DNA of 64,000 bases from Fimbriimonadaceae bacterium (GTDB lineage Bacteria > Armatimonadota > Fimbriimonadia > Fimbriimonadales > Fimbriimonadaceae), in contig JAIBBE010000182.1 in NCBI GenBank assembly GCA_019694835.1, positions 36,794-100,793 of the forward strand. The letters are read 5' to 3'. Positions 9,448 through 18,671 of this stretch are shown here, piece by piece. Positions within the stretch are counted from its first letter, which is position 1. The number at the start of each line of letters is the position of its first letter. The notes beneath the pieces were generated by a model that saw only the letters and a program-made list of their open reading frames with translations, searched no databases and had not been told where the DNA came from. The translations under genes were made by a program, and so were the position numbers.

Positions 9448-10791
9448 TTACAACCCGGTCGCCTTGTATCCCTTCCGATACTCGCGCCGATACTGCTGGG
9501 TGTTGCGGCCGACTTTTCCGACGAGGTCCATCTTCGTCTTGTCCCAACGTACCGTCTCGCCCGAATAAAGGGCGACGTTGGCGAGGTGGCAGACGATGGT
9601 GGTTTGGGCAACGCTGGCGAGGTCGGCACGCGGCTTCTTTCGCGTCTTGCAGCAGTCGATGAAGTCGCGCCAGTGGTCGGGCGGGGCGGCTGACTCTTCC
9701 TTGGGCAGTTCCTTGCCATCGGCGTCGAGCACCGTCCAACCGCCGCGCCACACGCGCAGGGTCTTGCCGTCGTTGCTGACGAACTCCGTGCCGTGACCGG
9801 GTTTGCCGGGGTGGTCGCGAAGAATGGACCACTTCAGCACGAAATCGGGGTTTTTGAAGTGGTAGATGGCCTCGGTCGTGTCGGGCGCATCGCGGTCGTC
9901 ATCGAGGATCGCGAGGCGTCCGCCAAAGGCCGCCACTTCGCTCGGCATCGGCAGATCTTGACCCTGGACCATGCCAAGGAGGGCGATGTCCATCATGTGA
10001 ACGCCCCAGTCGGTGCTCATGCCGCCACCGTAGTTCATGAACCAGCGCCAGTTGAAATGGACGTGGTTCGGTTTGTACGGGACGAGGGCGGCAGGGCCTG
10101 TCCACATGTCGTAATCGAGGCTTGACGGTGGAGTACTCGACTTCTGCTTGCCGGCGCGGAACGAGTCCGTGATCCAGGCGCGGCAAAGGCTGATCTTGCC
10201 GAGTTTGCCCGAGCGCACGAAAGCCAGCGCATCGGTGAATTCTTTGGTGCTGCGCTGCCAAGTCCCGACCTGGACGACGCGGTTGTTCTTCTTCGCCGCA
10301 TTGGCCATCGCGACGGCCTCGACGATGTTGTGGGAGATCGGTTTTTCGCAGTAGGCATCCTTGCCCGCTTCGCAGGCATGAATCAGGTTAAGTGCGTGCC
10401 AGTGGTCGGGCGTACCGACGATCACCGCGTCAATGTCCTTGCGCTCGAGCATCTTGCGGTAGTCCTTGAAGATGGCCGGCTTGCGCCCGTACTTCTTCTC
10501 GACGTCGTTGATGTCGCCGGTCATCCGGGCCTCATCGACATCACAGACGGCTGCGACCTCGACATCGGGATGGCCCATGAGGTTGCGCATGTTGGCGGCC
10601 CCCATCCCTCCGCACCCAATGAGTCCGATGACCAGCTTATCGTTAGCGCTGGCCTGGCTGCGCCATTCCGCGCCGGTGGGTTTGGTCCAGTCCATCGCCA
10701 TCAGTCCTGCGGGCAGGGCTGTTGCCGCCGCAACGAGACCGGTGCGTTGAAGCATCTCACGTCGAGTCATGTTCATCTTCGAATCACTCAT
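9448..10791 (-). CDS. Gfo/Idh/MocA family oxidoreductase, Tat-exported
   Basis: 447 residues. The N-terminus is a twin-arginine signal (MTRREMLQRTGLVAAATALP). A Rossmann domain follows (LVIGLIGCGGMGAANMRNLM; VEVAAVCDVD). Next come IDAVIVGTPDHWHALNLIHA and KDAYCEKPISHNIVEAVAM; the latter is the EKP motif that carries the catalytic lysine region in this family. The C-terminal alpha/beta domain (WFMNYGGGMSTDWGVHMMDI) is typical of secreted Gfo/Idh/MocA members of planctomycetes and armatimonads that act on sugars or sugar-like compounds with NAD(P). The exact substrate is unknown. It is divergent from the GNAT gene at 10885. Confidence 0.93.
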   Translation of the reverse strand: MSDSKMNMTRREMLQRTGLVAAATALPAGLMAMDWTKPTGAEWRSQASANDKLVIGLIGCGGMGAANMRNLMGHPDVEVAAVCDVDEARMTGDINDVEKKYGRKPAIFKDYRKMLERKDIDAVIVGTPDHWHALNLIHACEAGKDAYCEKPISHNIVEAVAMANAAKKNNRVVQVGTWQRSTKEFTDALAFVRSGKLGKISLCRAWITDSFRAGKQKSSTPPSSLDYDMWTGPAALVPYKPNHVHFNWRWFMNYGGGMSTDWGVHMMDIALLGMVQGQDLPMPSEVAAFGGRLAILDDDRDAPDTTEAIYHFKNPDFVLKWSILRDHPGKPGHGTEFVSNDGKTLRVWRGGWTVLDADGKELPKEESAAPPDHWRDFIDCCKTRKKPRADLASVAQTTIVCHLANVALYSGETVRWDKTKMDLVGKVGRNTQQYRREYRKGYKATGL

Positions 10792-10884
10792 CGCTTTCTC
10801 TCTCCGACTACCCGATTATGCTCGTTTGTCGCGTTTTGAATTGTGGGCTCGAATATTCTGTTGGCTGGGGTCTAATGGATCGAA

Positions 10885-11466
10885 ATGCCAATCGTCAGAG
10901 CGATGCAGCTAAGCGAGATCCAAGCAGTGGCCGAGGTCATGGCCCGGTCCTTTCGCTCTGAGCCCACGACGACCTACTTTTTCGGGGGTACCCCGGACGA
11001 AAGAGCGCCCTTCCTATGCGAGATGTTCACCTTCGCAGCACGTGCTCGAGAGGCAACGGGCGAAGTTCTGGTCGTAGAGGATGGAGGCGTGGTCTTGGCA
11101 GCGACAATCACCTCACTCGCGGAGGACCCCATTTGGTCACCCGAGCTGGAAGCGGAGTGGGATGAGGTTGCGAGGAAGTTTCCGGAGGGGACCGAAAACC
11201 GGTTCGCCGTGTACGCAGAACTCAAGAAAGTCCACCGGCCAACTCATGATCACGTTTACCTCGTCGCCATCGGCGTAGACCCTGAGCACCAAGGGCGCGG
11301 CTTGGGTCGCATGCTGCTCGACGCGGTCTCTTCTCTCGCGAAGGGTCTACCCGTGTGCCTTGATACCATGGATCCGCAGAATGTTGTCGCTTACCGGAGG
11401 TGCGGGTACGAGGTGACCGCCGAGGATGTCCTCGGCGGTCACCCGATCTGGTTTATGGTGCGATAG
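10885..11466 (+). CDS. GNAT family N-acetyltransferase
   Basis: 193 residues. The acetyl-CoA binding loop is visible as VAIGVDPEHQGRGLGRMLLD (motif A, Q-x-x-G-x-G/A), followed by CLDTMDPQNVVAYRRCGYEV (motif B), which together define a Gcn5-related acetyltransferase. The acceptor is unknown. The start at 10885 has a weak upstream site; an ATG at 10903 is also possible. It is convergent with the glycosidase-like gene, leaving only 4 bp between the stops. Confidence 0.88.
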   Translation: MPIVRAMQLSEIQAVAEVMARSFRSEPTTTYFFGGTPDERAPFLCEMFTFAARAREATGEVLVVEDGGVVLAATITSLAEDPIWSPELEAEWDEVARKFPEGTENRFAVYAELKKVHRPTHDHVYLVAIGVDPEHQGRGLGRMLLDAVSSLAKGLPVCLDTMDPQNVVAYRRCGYEVTAEDVLGGHPIWFMVR

Positions 11467-11470
11467 CCCC

Positions 11471-13312
11471 TTATTGCATGGGGAAGCCAACTGCAGCCGT
11501 CGCGCCACCGCCAAAGGTGTCGCTCACGATGACCCGGAGTTGGTAGTTGTTTGAAGCTGCCTGTTGCGGTGTCGGCAGAGTAAAGTTGATCGTATTCTGC
11601 GTTCCGTTGGAAACTGTGGTCGACGTTCCTGATCCGAGATAAATGGTCGTCGGCTCTTCGTAGGCTTGTGGGTTTAACCCCGGAGCCGTGATATCGCCCG
11701 TGTAACCGGCGCTCGTTCCTCCAATGAGATACCACGAGAAGGTCATTGGATTTGCGTCTGATGCGATGACGTTGGCCGTTACGGCAGAACCGCCGGCTTG
11801 TGCAACACCTGCGCTGGTCAGAGTCGCCTTGAAGCTGCACGATATTCCTTGCGGATCGCCATCTGCGCCCAGCACGATTTGTGGGCAAGGATTGGGAAAG
11901 CTGCCGCCGTAGATCGCAGCGACGGCATCGGTTGGATTGAGCCGGATGAACTGGTTCGCCCCGTTATTCCAGGGCGGATTGACGAACGCCGTGAACGACC
12001 CCGTGTAGGTGAATGGCTCCAGCCAGGAAGCGACGAGTTTCGAATTGTGCGGCGGGCCAAAGTTGAGCATGAAACCGCCGACGCTGCCTTTCGACTTGGC
12101 ATCGGTGCTCGCAATGTAGTCGGAATAGCTGTTCGCATAGTTTGTCGCATTCAGCGTGCTGTTGCATTCCAGCATGTATCCCTTGGAGGCACCGTTCAGC
12201 ACCTGATTCGGCATATCGGGTGCTTGGATGTCATACGAGTAGTATTCAGTAATCGCCCATGGCTTCGTCCATCCTCCGGTTGAGAGGCTATCGGCTTGGG
12301 TATTCAAATATCCTCCACCAGAGTGCGTGGAATCGAAGCTTCCATAAAACGTGTTGACACCCATCCAATCGAGATGGGGTATCGATGACTGGATCGTTGC
12401 CACGAACCCGGAGGAAACTGCCGGAAACGCGGACATGACCGGACGAACTTGTGCCGGAGTCGTCGCCAGTGCCTTGATCGAAGAGGCCAAATTGTTGACG
12501 GTGGAGAAGTAGGATGCAGCGACCTCGTTGCCAACACAATAGCCGATTACTTGTGAGAAGTTCGGATCATTCTGAATGAGATTGATGAAACTGGTTACGC
12601 GGGACTGGGTCGCGCTGCCATCGACGAACACTCCAACCAAGACGTACATGTTGTTCTGGGCGGCATAGGCCAGCATATCACTTGTAAACTGGGCTTGATA
12701 GGCCGGGCTGCCGGGGGTGGAAACGCCACCGTCAGTCCAGGGAATCCCATAAAGGCGAATGCAGTTCGCTCCTAGATTCGCGATTGAAGGATTCACGTAA
12801 GAAAACCATGCACCGGAACTGGTCTGATCGAGTTGCGTATAGTCGAACCCCACACCTTTGATGAAGACGGCGGTGTTGTTGACCATGATCTGGTAACCAC
12901 TGTCATTCTTGACAAAGTGCACATATCCGAGCGGATTCCCTTCGATGATTACGTCTTCCTTGCCGTCGCTCAAGTCCAGGGGCACGGAGGCTTGTCCGAC
13001 TTCGGTGTTGCCACTGAAATACCGAAGCATGATGGTATTCGACGACGTCGAGATTGTGGGTGAATCATTCGTTCCGGTAATGGAAAACGTCGATGACTGC
13101 ATGCCCTCGCGGGTGACGATGGCGTAATGGGTTACCGTCACCGCAGGCGCGCCGTTCGTGTCGTGAATGATCTTCACGCGGCCGCTAGGCTTGGACGTGG
13201 GACGCGAGCCGCCGCATCCGCCACCTTGGAGAATGGCAAGACAGGCAAGTATGAGGGCAAGACATCGAAGCAACGGCCCCTTGAGTGCACGGGAGGTCTT
13301 TAGCGCGAACAT
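11471..13312 (-). CDS. Secreted glycoside-hydrolase-like lipoprotein (GH5/GH72-like TIM barrel)
   Basis: About 613 residues from ATG 13312, chosen because it opens a lipoprotein-type signal (ALKTSRALKGPLLRCLALIL, then LAILQGGGCGGS). An N-terminal beta region leads to a barrel starting FIKGVGFDYTQLDQ. NLGANCIRLYGIPW and the acid/base-type motif VIGYCVGNEVAAS follow, then LDWMGVNTFYGSF and a nucleophile-type motif KPWAITEYYSYD; the two Glu residues fit a retaining clan-A glycosidase or transglucosylase. The last ~130 residues form an Ig-like beta domain (ANPMTFSWYLIGGTSAG). The likely action is on beta-glucan-type polysaccharide at the cell surface, but the family cannot be fixed by eye. Confidence 0.8.
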   Translation of the reverse strand: MFALKTSRALKGPLLRCLALILACLAILQGGGCGGSRPTSKPSGRVKIIHDTNGAPAVTVTHYAIVTREGMQSSTFSITGTNDSPTISTSSNTIMLRYFSGNTEVGQASVPLDLSDGKEDVIIEGNPLGYVHFVKNDSGYQIMVNNTAVFIKGVGFDYTQLDQTSSGAWFSYVNPSIANLGANCIRLYGIPWTDGGVSTPGSPAYQAQFTSDMLAYAAQNNMYVLVGVFVDGSATQSRVTSFINLIQNDPNFSQVIGYCVGNEVAASYFSTVNNLASSIKALATTPAQVRPVMSAFPAVSSGFVATIQSSIPHLDWMGVNTFYGSFDSTHSGGGYLNTQADSLSTGGWTKPWAITEYYSYDIQAPDMPNQVLNGASKGYMLECNSTLNATNYANSYSDYIASTDAKSKGSVGGFMLNFGPPHNSKLVASWLEPFTYTGSFTAFVNPPWNNGANQFIRLNPTDAVAAIYGGSFPNPCPQIVLGADGDPQGISCSFKATLTSAGVAQAGGSAVTANVIASDANPMTFSWYLIGGTSAGYTGDITAPGLNPQAYEEPTTIYLGSGTSTTVSNGTQNTINFTLPTPQQAASNNYQLRVIVSDTFGGGATAAVGFPMQ

Positions 13313-13390
13313 TATCAGGAATTCTTGGCATAACCCTGTCATTTCTGCAGGGTGCGGGCAGACGAGGTAGCTGAGCGATACAATGAGCGC

Positions 13391-14743
13391 GTGATCACGG
13401 TCGTCGGTGGTGGATTTGCAGGTGTAGAGGCGGCATGGGCCATCGCCGCGCGGGGGGGCAAGGTCCGCCTTTACGAGATGCGGCCGAAACGCATGACCCC
13501 CGCCCACAAGACCGGTCTCCTCGCTGAACTCGTCTGCTCGAACAGCTTCAAAAGCAAACTCCCGACCTCCCCGGCTGGTCAGTTGAAGGCGGAAATGGCC
13601 GCGCTGGGATCGCTCATCCTGCCCGTCGCCGAGGAGTGTTCGGTGCCGGGGGGGGAGGCGCTATGCGTGGACCGAGACTTGTTCGCCCAGGCGATCACGG
13701 CGCGAATTGAGGCCGATCCGAACATCGAGGTTGTCCACGAGGAATTCACGCCTAGCCTGCGCCCCAACGGTCCCCTCATCCTGGCGACCGGCCCGCTGAC
13801 GAGTCCTGACTTATCCGCCTGGCTCGCAGATCTGACGGGTCGGGAGCACCTCTACTTCTACGATGCGGTCAGCCCGGTCGTGGACGCCTCTACACTGGAT
13901 CGCTCCATCGTCTTCGCCCAAAGCCGGTACGACAAGGGCGGCGACGATTACCTCAATTGCCCGTTCGACCGTGACGAATACGAGGCCTTCGTCCGCGCCT
14001 TGGTTTCCGCCGAGCGCGCGCCGATCCACGCCTTCGAAGCCGACGCGCCCGAAAGTGCGACGGACCTCGAAGAGCGGCTGATCGAGAAGATCAAGTACTT
14101 CGCGGGCTGCACGCCGATTGAGGCCATTGCCGACAAAGGCGAGCGCTCGCTCGCGTTCGGCAACTTCAAGCCGGTTGGCCTCACCGACCCGCGAACCGGT
14201 CGCCGGCCTTATGCCGCACTGCAACTCCGCCCCGAAAACCGCGAAAAGACCCTCTACTCGCTCGTCGCCTGCCAGACCCGGCTGAAGTGGGGTGAGCAGA
14301 AGCGGGTGTTTCAGTTGGTGCCCGGACTCGGGAATGCCGACTTCGTCCGGTTTGGGGTGATTCACCGGAACACCTACATCGAGGCTCCCAAGGCCCTGCA
14401 TCCCTGGCTCGAACTCCGGGAGCACCCTGGGATTTTCATAGCGGGGCAGCTTACGGGAGTCGAAGGATATGTCGAGAGCGCGGCGATGGGGATCTACGCG
14501 GGAATTTCAGCTTTGCGGTTGTCAGAAGGTCGCGAACCGGTAGCCCCGCCGCGCGCTTGCGCGTACGGTGGATTGGTCGCCCACCTTCAGGACGATACGC
14601 CGCGCGAGTTCGCGCCGATGAACATCAACTGGGGCCTGTTCCCAGAGCCCGGCGAACATACGCGTGACAAGGGAGTACGTCGGGCCGGGCAACTGGAAGC
14701 GGCTTCGGCGGCCCTTCGAGAGTGGGTGATGCAGCTCTGCTGA
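13391..14743 (+). CDS. trmFO: Methylenetetrahydrofolate--tRNA-(uracil-5-)-methyltransferase TrmFO
   Basis: About 450 residues, the usual TrmFO length. The N-terminus is the FAD-binding motif VITVVGGGFAGVEAAWAIA, followed by VRLYEMRPKRMTPAHKT and LAELVCSNSFKS, both diagnostic. SPVVDASTLDRSIVF, DDYLNCPFDRDEYEAF and GQLTGVEGYVESAAMG complete the family pattern. It makes m5U54 in the T loop of tRNAs using methylene-THF and FADH2. I start at GTG 13391 because it places the Rossmann motif at the very N-terminus; the frame is open from 13352. Confidence 0.95.
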   Translation: MITVVGGGFAGVEAAWAIAARGGKVRLYEMRPKRMTPAHKTGLLAELVCSNSFKSKLPTSPAGQLKAEMAALGSLILPVAEECSVPGGEALCVDRDLFAQAITARIEADPNIEVVHEEFTPSLRPNGPLILATGPLTSPDLSAWLADLTGREHLYFYDAVSPVVDASTLDRSIVFAQSRYDKGGDDYLNCPFDRDEYEAFVRALVSAERAPIHAFEADAPESATDLEERLIEKIKYFAGCTPIEAIADKGERSLAFGNFKPVGLTDPRTGRRPYAALQLRPENREKTLYSLVACQTRLKWGEQKRVFQLVPGLGNADFVRFGVIHRNTYIEAPKALHPWLELREHPGIFIAGQLTGVEGYVESAAMGIYAGISALRLSEGREPVAPPRACAYGGLVAHLQDDTPREFAPMNINWGLFPEPGEHTRDKGVRRAGQLEAASAALREWVMQLC

Positions 14744-14976
14744 GAGTTTGAGTTGAGTTTTGGTAAGTGAGTCTCCGGTACGACCGTGTCGTGTACCATA
14801 GACAACAGCGATGGAGCCAGAAGACTTGGATAAGGTCCCGACTAAGAACTCAGGCGAACGCAGATTCGACCCAGAACAGGGCCTCGCGGCCTTGAGACGA
14901 GGGGTGCAAAAGGCCCTCACCGCGAGCGCCGCACGGAGGGACCAGATTGGGTCAAATCAGCCTAGTGCGATTCCCA

Positions 14977-15005
14977 TTGGTAGCTCGCGCGAGGAATTGT
15001 ATACT
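14977..15005 (+). promoter_or_regulatory. Sigma70-type promoter predicting a leaderless mRNA
   Basis: TTGGTA (14977-14982) and TATACT (15000-15005) are separated by exactly 17 nt. A start point 7 nt downstream would fall on the A of the ATG at 15012, so the DUF433 transcript could have no leader. Confidence 0.55.
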
Positions 15006-15011
15006 GAGAGC

Positions 15012-15236
15012 ATGGACTATCGTTCGATTATCACGATGGAGCCTGGGAAGCGGAGTGGCAAGCCGTGTATCCGCGGCATGCGGGTGACCGTATCGGACGT
15101 CTTGGACTATCTTGCTGCTGGACTTACTCCGCAAGAGATCGTCAAAGAGCTCCCTTACTTGACTGAGGAAGATATTCGTGCATGCCTCGCCTTTGCCGCT
15201 GATCGAGAGCGTCGCCTGATCGCTCCGATTCAGTGA
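15012..15236 (+). CDS. DUF433 domain protein (antitoxin-like)
   Basis: 74 residues. The whole protein is the DUF433 winged-helix-like domain: ITMEPGKRSGKPCIRGMRVT, VSDVLDYLAAGLTPQEIVKE, LPYLTEEDIRACLAFAADRE. DUF433 proteins usually precede a PIN-like DUF5615 toxin gene and are regarded as antitoxins. No such partner follows here; the next gene is leftward. The frame is open back to 14811 and would add 67 residues, but the promoter at 14977-15005 favours the short form. Confidence 0.8.
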   Translation: MDYRSIITMEPGKRSGKPCIRGMRVTVSDVLDYLAAGLTPQEIVKELPYLTEEDIRACLAFAADRERRLIAPIQ

Positions 15237-15278
15237 AGCTGTGAATCGGTCGTTCAAGTCAATCTGGCAGATATAGAT

Positions 15279-16391
15279 TTACTGTGGCCTATCCTCCATG
15301 ATGAATCGAAACGTCTTCGGATCGAGACCTGCAGCCTCCATGATTCGAACTGCCGAACGTTGATGGCCATTTGCACTGAAATGAAGTTCGACAAGGATGT
15401 TCGAATGAGGAGCCGAAAGGCGATGTGGTTCCCGCATCTTCGTGCTGATTTCAGAATCGACAACAGCAAGAAGCGGTGACTTTGCCCATTGACTTGAGAA
15501 GACTGGAAGCTCCAAGTTCCCAAAATCCAGTGCGTAGGTAGCAGCTAGGATTGAAAGCTGATTCCACTTGGTGGTCGGCACTGTATTACCATTAGGCAGA
15601 ATAATTGCCTTGATCTTGCGGTGTGTGATGTCTGATTTGTCCACTTGACCGAGGCGAATCGCTTCACTCTGTTGCGCCGGCGTGGACGGCAGATCTCGGC
15701 TTTGATCGTCGAGCTTCTCACTTAGCTGTCGAGCTTCAACGTTACTTACGGGAATTCTGCTGGACGTTGGTGAGGCATAGTCTCGCCAAAACGCCACGAC
15801 GTGCGTTGCATTAACGTTCGCCAGCCCCGAAACGGATCGCAGAACTCGTACTATGGCTTTGGTAACTTCGCTGTCGGGTCGTTCTAGCTGGCTCAGCAAC
15901 ACTGAGTAGAGCCTCTGATTACGGACGAAGTCTTCAAGCTTCCCCTGCTCTACTGAGGATTTGGAAAGCGCTTCGAGAAAACTAGCGGCAAGTTCGCCAT
16001 CAAGATGTGCTCGGCAAGCAAGTTTGGCGTCGACCGTTCCCAAGATGTGGTTGTCATAGAGTCGCCATTCGCGACCGTTACTGAGAACCACCCAACGCAT
16101 TCCCTGAGTATTGGCATAGTTAACTGCCTGAATCGCATGCCTATCGTCGAGGCCGACATCCCAAGCTTTCGCCTCAAGGAACCAGGTTTGGCTCTTGGCG
16201 TCTGGGAGGATCGTGTAGTCGGGCTTCTGCCCCGCATGATCTCGATCCTGTATTTTGATCTCCTGAAAGCCATAGCCCATCGCCCGAAGGAGAGGGTCAA
16301 TGATCCGAAAGCAAGTTTCCTGTTCGTTTGTCGGCGGCGGCTTGGATGCGGCAAGCGCCGCCGCGACCGCACTGAGCAGTTCTTGACGCAT
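15279..16391 (-). CDS. Protein with type I restriction HsdR-N-like nuclease domain
   Basis: About 370 residues from ATG 16391 (the frame opens at 16505, but those residues are not protein-like). Residues ~15-130 resemble the HSDR_N/HSDR_N_2 PD-(D/E)xK nuclease domain: NEQETCFRIIDPLLRAMGY, GQKPDYTILP with the catalytic-type Asp, TWFLEAKAWDVG with the E-x-K, then NYANTQGMRWVVLSNGREWR. The C-terminal half is not recognised. No helicase or methylase subunit lies next to it, so it looks like an orphan nuclease-domain protein. It is leftward, convergent with DUF433 and divergent from dnaK. Confidence 0.75.
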   Translation of the reverse strand: MRQELLSAVAAALAASKPPPTNEQETCFRIIDPLLRAMGYGFQEIKIQDRDHAGQKPDYTILPDAKSQTWFLEAKAWDVGLDDRHAIQAVNYANTQGMRWVVLSNGREWRLYDNHILGTVDAKLACRAHLDGELAASFLEALSKSSVEQGKLEDFVRNQRLYSVLLSQLERPDSEVTKAIVRVLRSVSGLANVNATHVVAFWRDYASPTSSRIPVSNVEARQLSEKLDDQSRDLPSTPAQQSEAIRLGQVDKSDITHRKIKAIILPNGNTVPTTKWNQLSILAATYALDFGNLELPVFSSQWAKSPLLAVVDSEISTKMREPHRLSAPHSNILVELHFSANGHQRSAVRIMEAAGLDPKTFRFIMEDRPQ

Positions 16392-16471
16392 AGATGATGT
16401 ATACCCCGTTGCTTCGGCTCGACCTTTAGAAGCTGGTCCTACTCCCCTCGCCTCGCCTGGAACCTCCTGGG

Positions 16472-16477
16472 TATAAT
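16472..16477 (+). promoter_or_regulatory. Possible -10 element of the dnaK promoter
   Basis: A perfect TATAAT lies 74 bp upstream of the dnaK start. No good -35 is seen at the proper distance, so the start point is uncertain. It is upstream of the 16500-16516 palindrome. Confidence 0.35.
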
Positions 16478-16499
16478 TGGCGTTAGTTGAGTGTATAGG

Positions 16500-16516
16500 G
16501 CTCAAGTTGCTTGAGC
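16500..16516. promoter_or_regulatory. Palindrome in the dnaK leader
   Basis: A perfect 7-bp inverted repeat with a 3-nt spacer, GCTCAAG-TTG-CTTGAGC, ends 34 bp before the dnaK ATG. It could be an operator or a small mRNA hairpin. It does not match the CIRCE sequence of HrcA-controlled heat-shock genes. Confidence 0.5.
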
Positions 16517-16550
16517 GACTAGCCTAAGATATCGGAGGAGAAACAGATTT

Positions 16551-18452
16551 ATGGGACGAACAGTAGGAATCGACCTCGGCACGACCAATTCGGTCGTCGC
16601 GGTCATGGAAGGAGGCGAGCCGACCGTCATTGCGACGGCTGAAGGCACGCGCACGCTGCCGAGCGTAGTCGGATTCAAGAACAACGGCGAGCGACTCGTT
16701 GGCGTCACCGCCAAGCGACAGGCCGTCGTCAACCCCGAGAACACGGTCAGCAGCATCAAGCGATTTATGGGCCATCGCCTCAGCGAGGTGAGCCAGGAAG
16801 CGGGGCGCGTGGCCTACAAGGTCAAGGCCGACAAGAAGGGCAACGCGGTGGTCAACATTCCGGCGGTCGATAAGGACTTCACCCCGGAAGAGATCAGCGC
16901 GATGATCCTGCAGAAGCTCAAAACGGACGCCGAGGCGTACCTGGGCGAGACGGTGGATCAGGCGGTCATCACCGTTCCTGCGTACTTCAACGACAGTCAA
17001 CGCAAGGCGACCAAGGACGCGGGCGAGATCGCCGGCCTCAAGGTCCTGCGTATCATCAACGAGCCGACGGCGGCTTCGCTTGCCTACGGCCTCGACAAGA
17101 AGGCCAATGAAACGATCCTCGTCTTCGACCTCGGCGGTGGCACCTTCGACGTGTCGATCCTCGATGTCGGCGAGGGTGTGTTTGAAGTCAAGGCCACGGC
17201 GGGCGACAGCCACCTCGGCGGCGACGACTTCGACCAGAAGATCGTCGACTGGCTTGCTGGCGAGTTCAAAAAGGAGCAGGGCATCGACTTGCTTCAGCAA
17301 AAGGACGCCCTCCAGCGGCTTCGCGAGGCAGCCGAGCGCGCCAAGATCGAGCTCAGCAGCCAGGTCAGCACACAAATCAACCTGCCGTACATCACGGCGG
17401 TCGACAATCAGCCGAAGCACCTTGACCTCACCCTCACTCGGGCGAAGTTCGAAGAGCTTTGCAAGGACTTGATGGACCGGATCAAGAAGCCATTCGAGAC
17501 GGCCCTCGCCGACGCGAAGCTCAAGCCGAACCAGCTTGATGAGGTCATCCTTGTCGGTGGTTCGACGCGTATTCCGATGGTCCAGGAACTGGTCAAAAAG
17601 CTCACGAACAAGGAGCCGAACCGCTCGGTCAACCCGGATGAGGTCGTCGCGGTCGGTGCTGCCATTCAGGCGGGCGTGTTGGGTGGCGAAGTTAAGAACA
17701 TCGTCCTTCTCGACGTGACCCCGCTTTCGTTGGGCGTCGAGACGCAGGGCGGCATCTTTGACAAGATCATCGAGCGAAACACGACGATCCCGACCAAGAA
17801 GAGCCGGGTCTACACGACCGCTGCCGACAACCAGCCGGAAGTGGAGATCCACATCCTGCAGGGCGAGCGGCCGCTGGCTCGCGACAACAAGAGCCTCGGC
17901 AAGTTCCACCTGGCCGGAATCCCGCCTGCGCCTGCACGCGTGCCGCAGATCGAGGTGACGTTCGACATCGACGCGAACGGCATCCTGCAGGTCAGCGCTC
18001 AGGACAAGGGCACCGGGAACCAGCAGAAGATCACGATCACCGGCTCGGGCAGCTTGGGTAAGGACGAGATCGAGCGCATGGTTCGCGAAGCCGAAGCCAA
18101 TGCCGAAGCAGACCGCCTCGCGCAGGAGCTTCAGGAACTGAAGAACAAGTCCGAGCAGCTTTGCTACAGCGTCGAAAAGACGGTGCGAGAGTTGGGCGAC
18201 AAGGTCACCGAAGCCGAGAAGACCCGGATCGAAGACAAAGTCCGTGTCTTGCGGCAAGCGCTCGGTGGCGAAGACAGCGACGCCATCCAGACTGCGTTCA
18301 ACGACCTTGAGAGCGAGAGCCACCAGCTTGCCGAGCAGCTCTACAAGAGCGCTGGCGGCGACCAGCCTGAGGAAGGCGAGAAGGTCGGTGCCGGAGTCGG
18401 CGCGCAGGGCGGCGATGATGTGATCGACGCCGAGTTCAAAGAAGAAAAGTAG
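16551..18452 (+). CDS. dnaK: Chaperone protein DnaK (Hsp70)
   Basis: 633 residues, the normal length. It starts [20 protein letters not shown] (phosphate 1 loop) and continues with [54 protein letters not shown] and [14 protein letters not shown]. The substrate-binding domain has [35 protein letters not shown] and [18 protein letters not shown]. It ends in a helical lid and [12 protein letters not shown]. It folds client proteins with DnaJ and GrpE; neither gene is adjacent here. A strong site (CGGAGGAG) lies about 13 bp upstream of ATG 16551. Confidence 0.98.
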   Translation: MGRTVGIDLGTTNSVVAVMEGGEPTVIATAEGTRTLPSVVGFKNNGERLVGVTAKRQAVVNPENTVSSIKRFMGHRLSEVSQEAGRVAYKVKADKKGNAVVNIPAVDKDFTPEEISAMILQKLKTDAEAYLGETVDQAVITVPAYFNDSQRKATKDAGEIAGLKVLRIINEPTAASLAYGLDKKANETILVFDLGGGTFDVSILDVGEGVFEVKATAGDSHLGGDDFDQKIVDWLAGEFKKEQGIDLLQQKDALQRLREAAERAKIELSSQVSTQINLPYITAVDNQPKHLDLTLTRAKFEELCKDLMDRIKKPFETALADAKLKPNQLDEVILVGGSTRIPMVQELVKKLTNKEPNRSVNPDEVVAVGAAIQAGVLGGEVKNIVLLDVTPLSLGVETQGGIFDKIIERNTTIPTKKSRVYTTAADNQPEVEIHILQGERPLARDNKSLGKFHLAGIPPAPARVPQIEVTFDIDANGILQVSAQDKGTGNQQKITITGSGSLGKDEIERMVREAEANAEADRLAQELQELKNKSEQLCYSVEKTVRELGDKVTEAEKTRIEDKVRVLRQALGGEDSDAIQTAFNDLESESHQLAEQLYKSAGGDQPEEGEKVGAGVGAQGGDDVIDAEFKEEK

Positions 18453-18500
18453 CCGGCAACGTGGCGCGGCCATCCCGCCCGCGCTGCCCCTTACTCCTCA

Positions 18501-18537
18501 TTCGGGGTCACCATTCTCCATAGATGGTGGCCCCGAA
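18501..18537 (+). terminator. Hairpin downstream of dnaK
   Basis: A 14-bp stem (TTCGGGGTCACCAT with ATGGTGGCCCCGAA, one G-T pair) and a 9-nt loop lie 49 bp after the dnaK stop. There is no long T-tract, so termination is likely but not proven. Confidence 0.6.
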
Positions 18538-18671
18538 CCTATTTGGGTTCTGACGAATGGGAGGCAAGGCATCTGACGAAAGACAGGGTTTTTGAGGGCT
18601 GAATATGTTGTAGATTCCTCCCATCACCGGCGTTCGTCGTCAGTCGAATCGATCGGTTACAGGAGGACTTC

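Noticed and set aside
15279..16391. Type I restriction HsdR subunit
   Set aside because: Only the N-terminal nuclease-like domain is present; no helicase motifs and no hsdM/hsdS neighbours.
16524..18473. 649-residue leftward open frame antisense to dnaK
   Set aside because: It mirrors dnaK along its whole length; long antisense frames are a known result of dnaK codon bias in GC-rich genomes. The product is low-complexity Leu/Arg/Asp/Val-rich with no domain.
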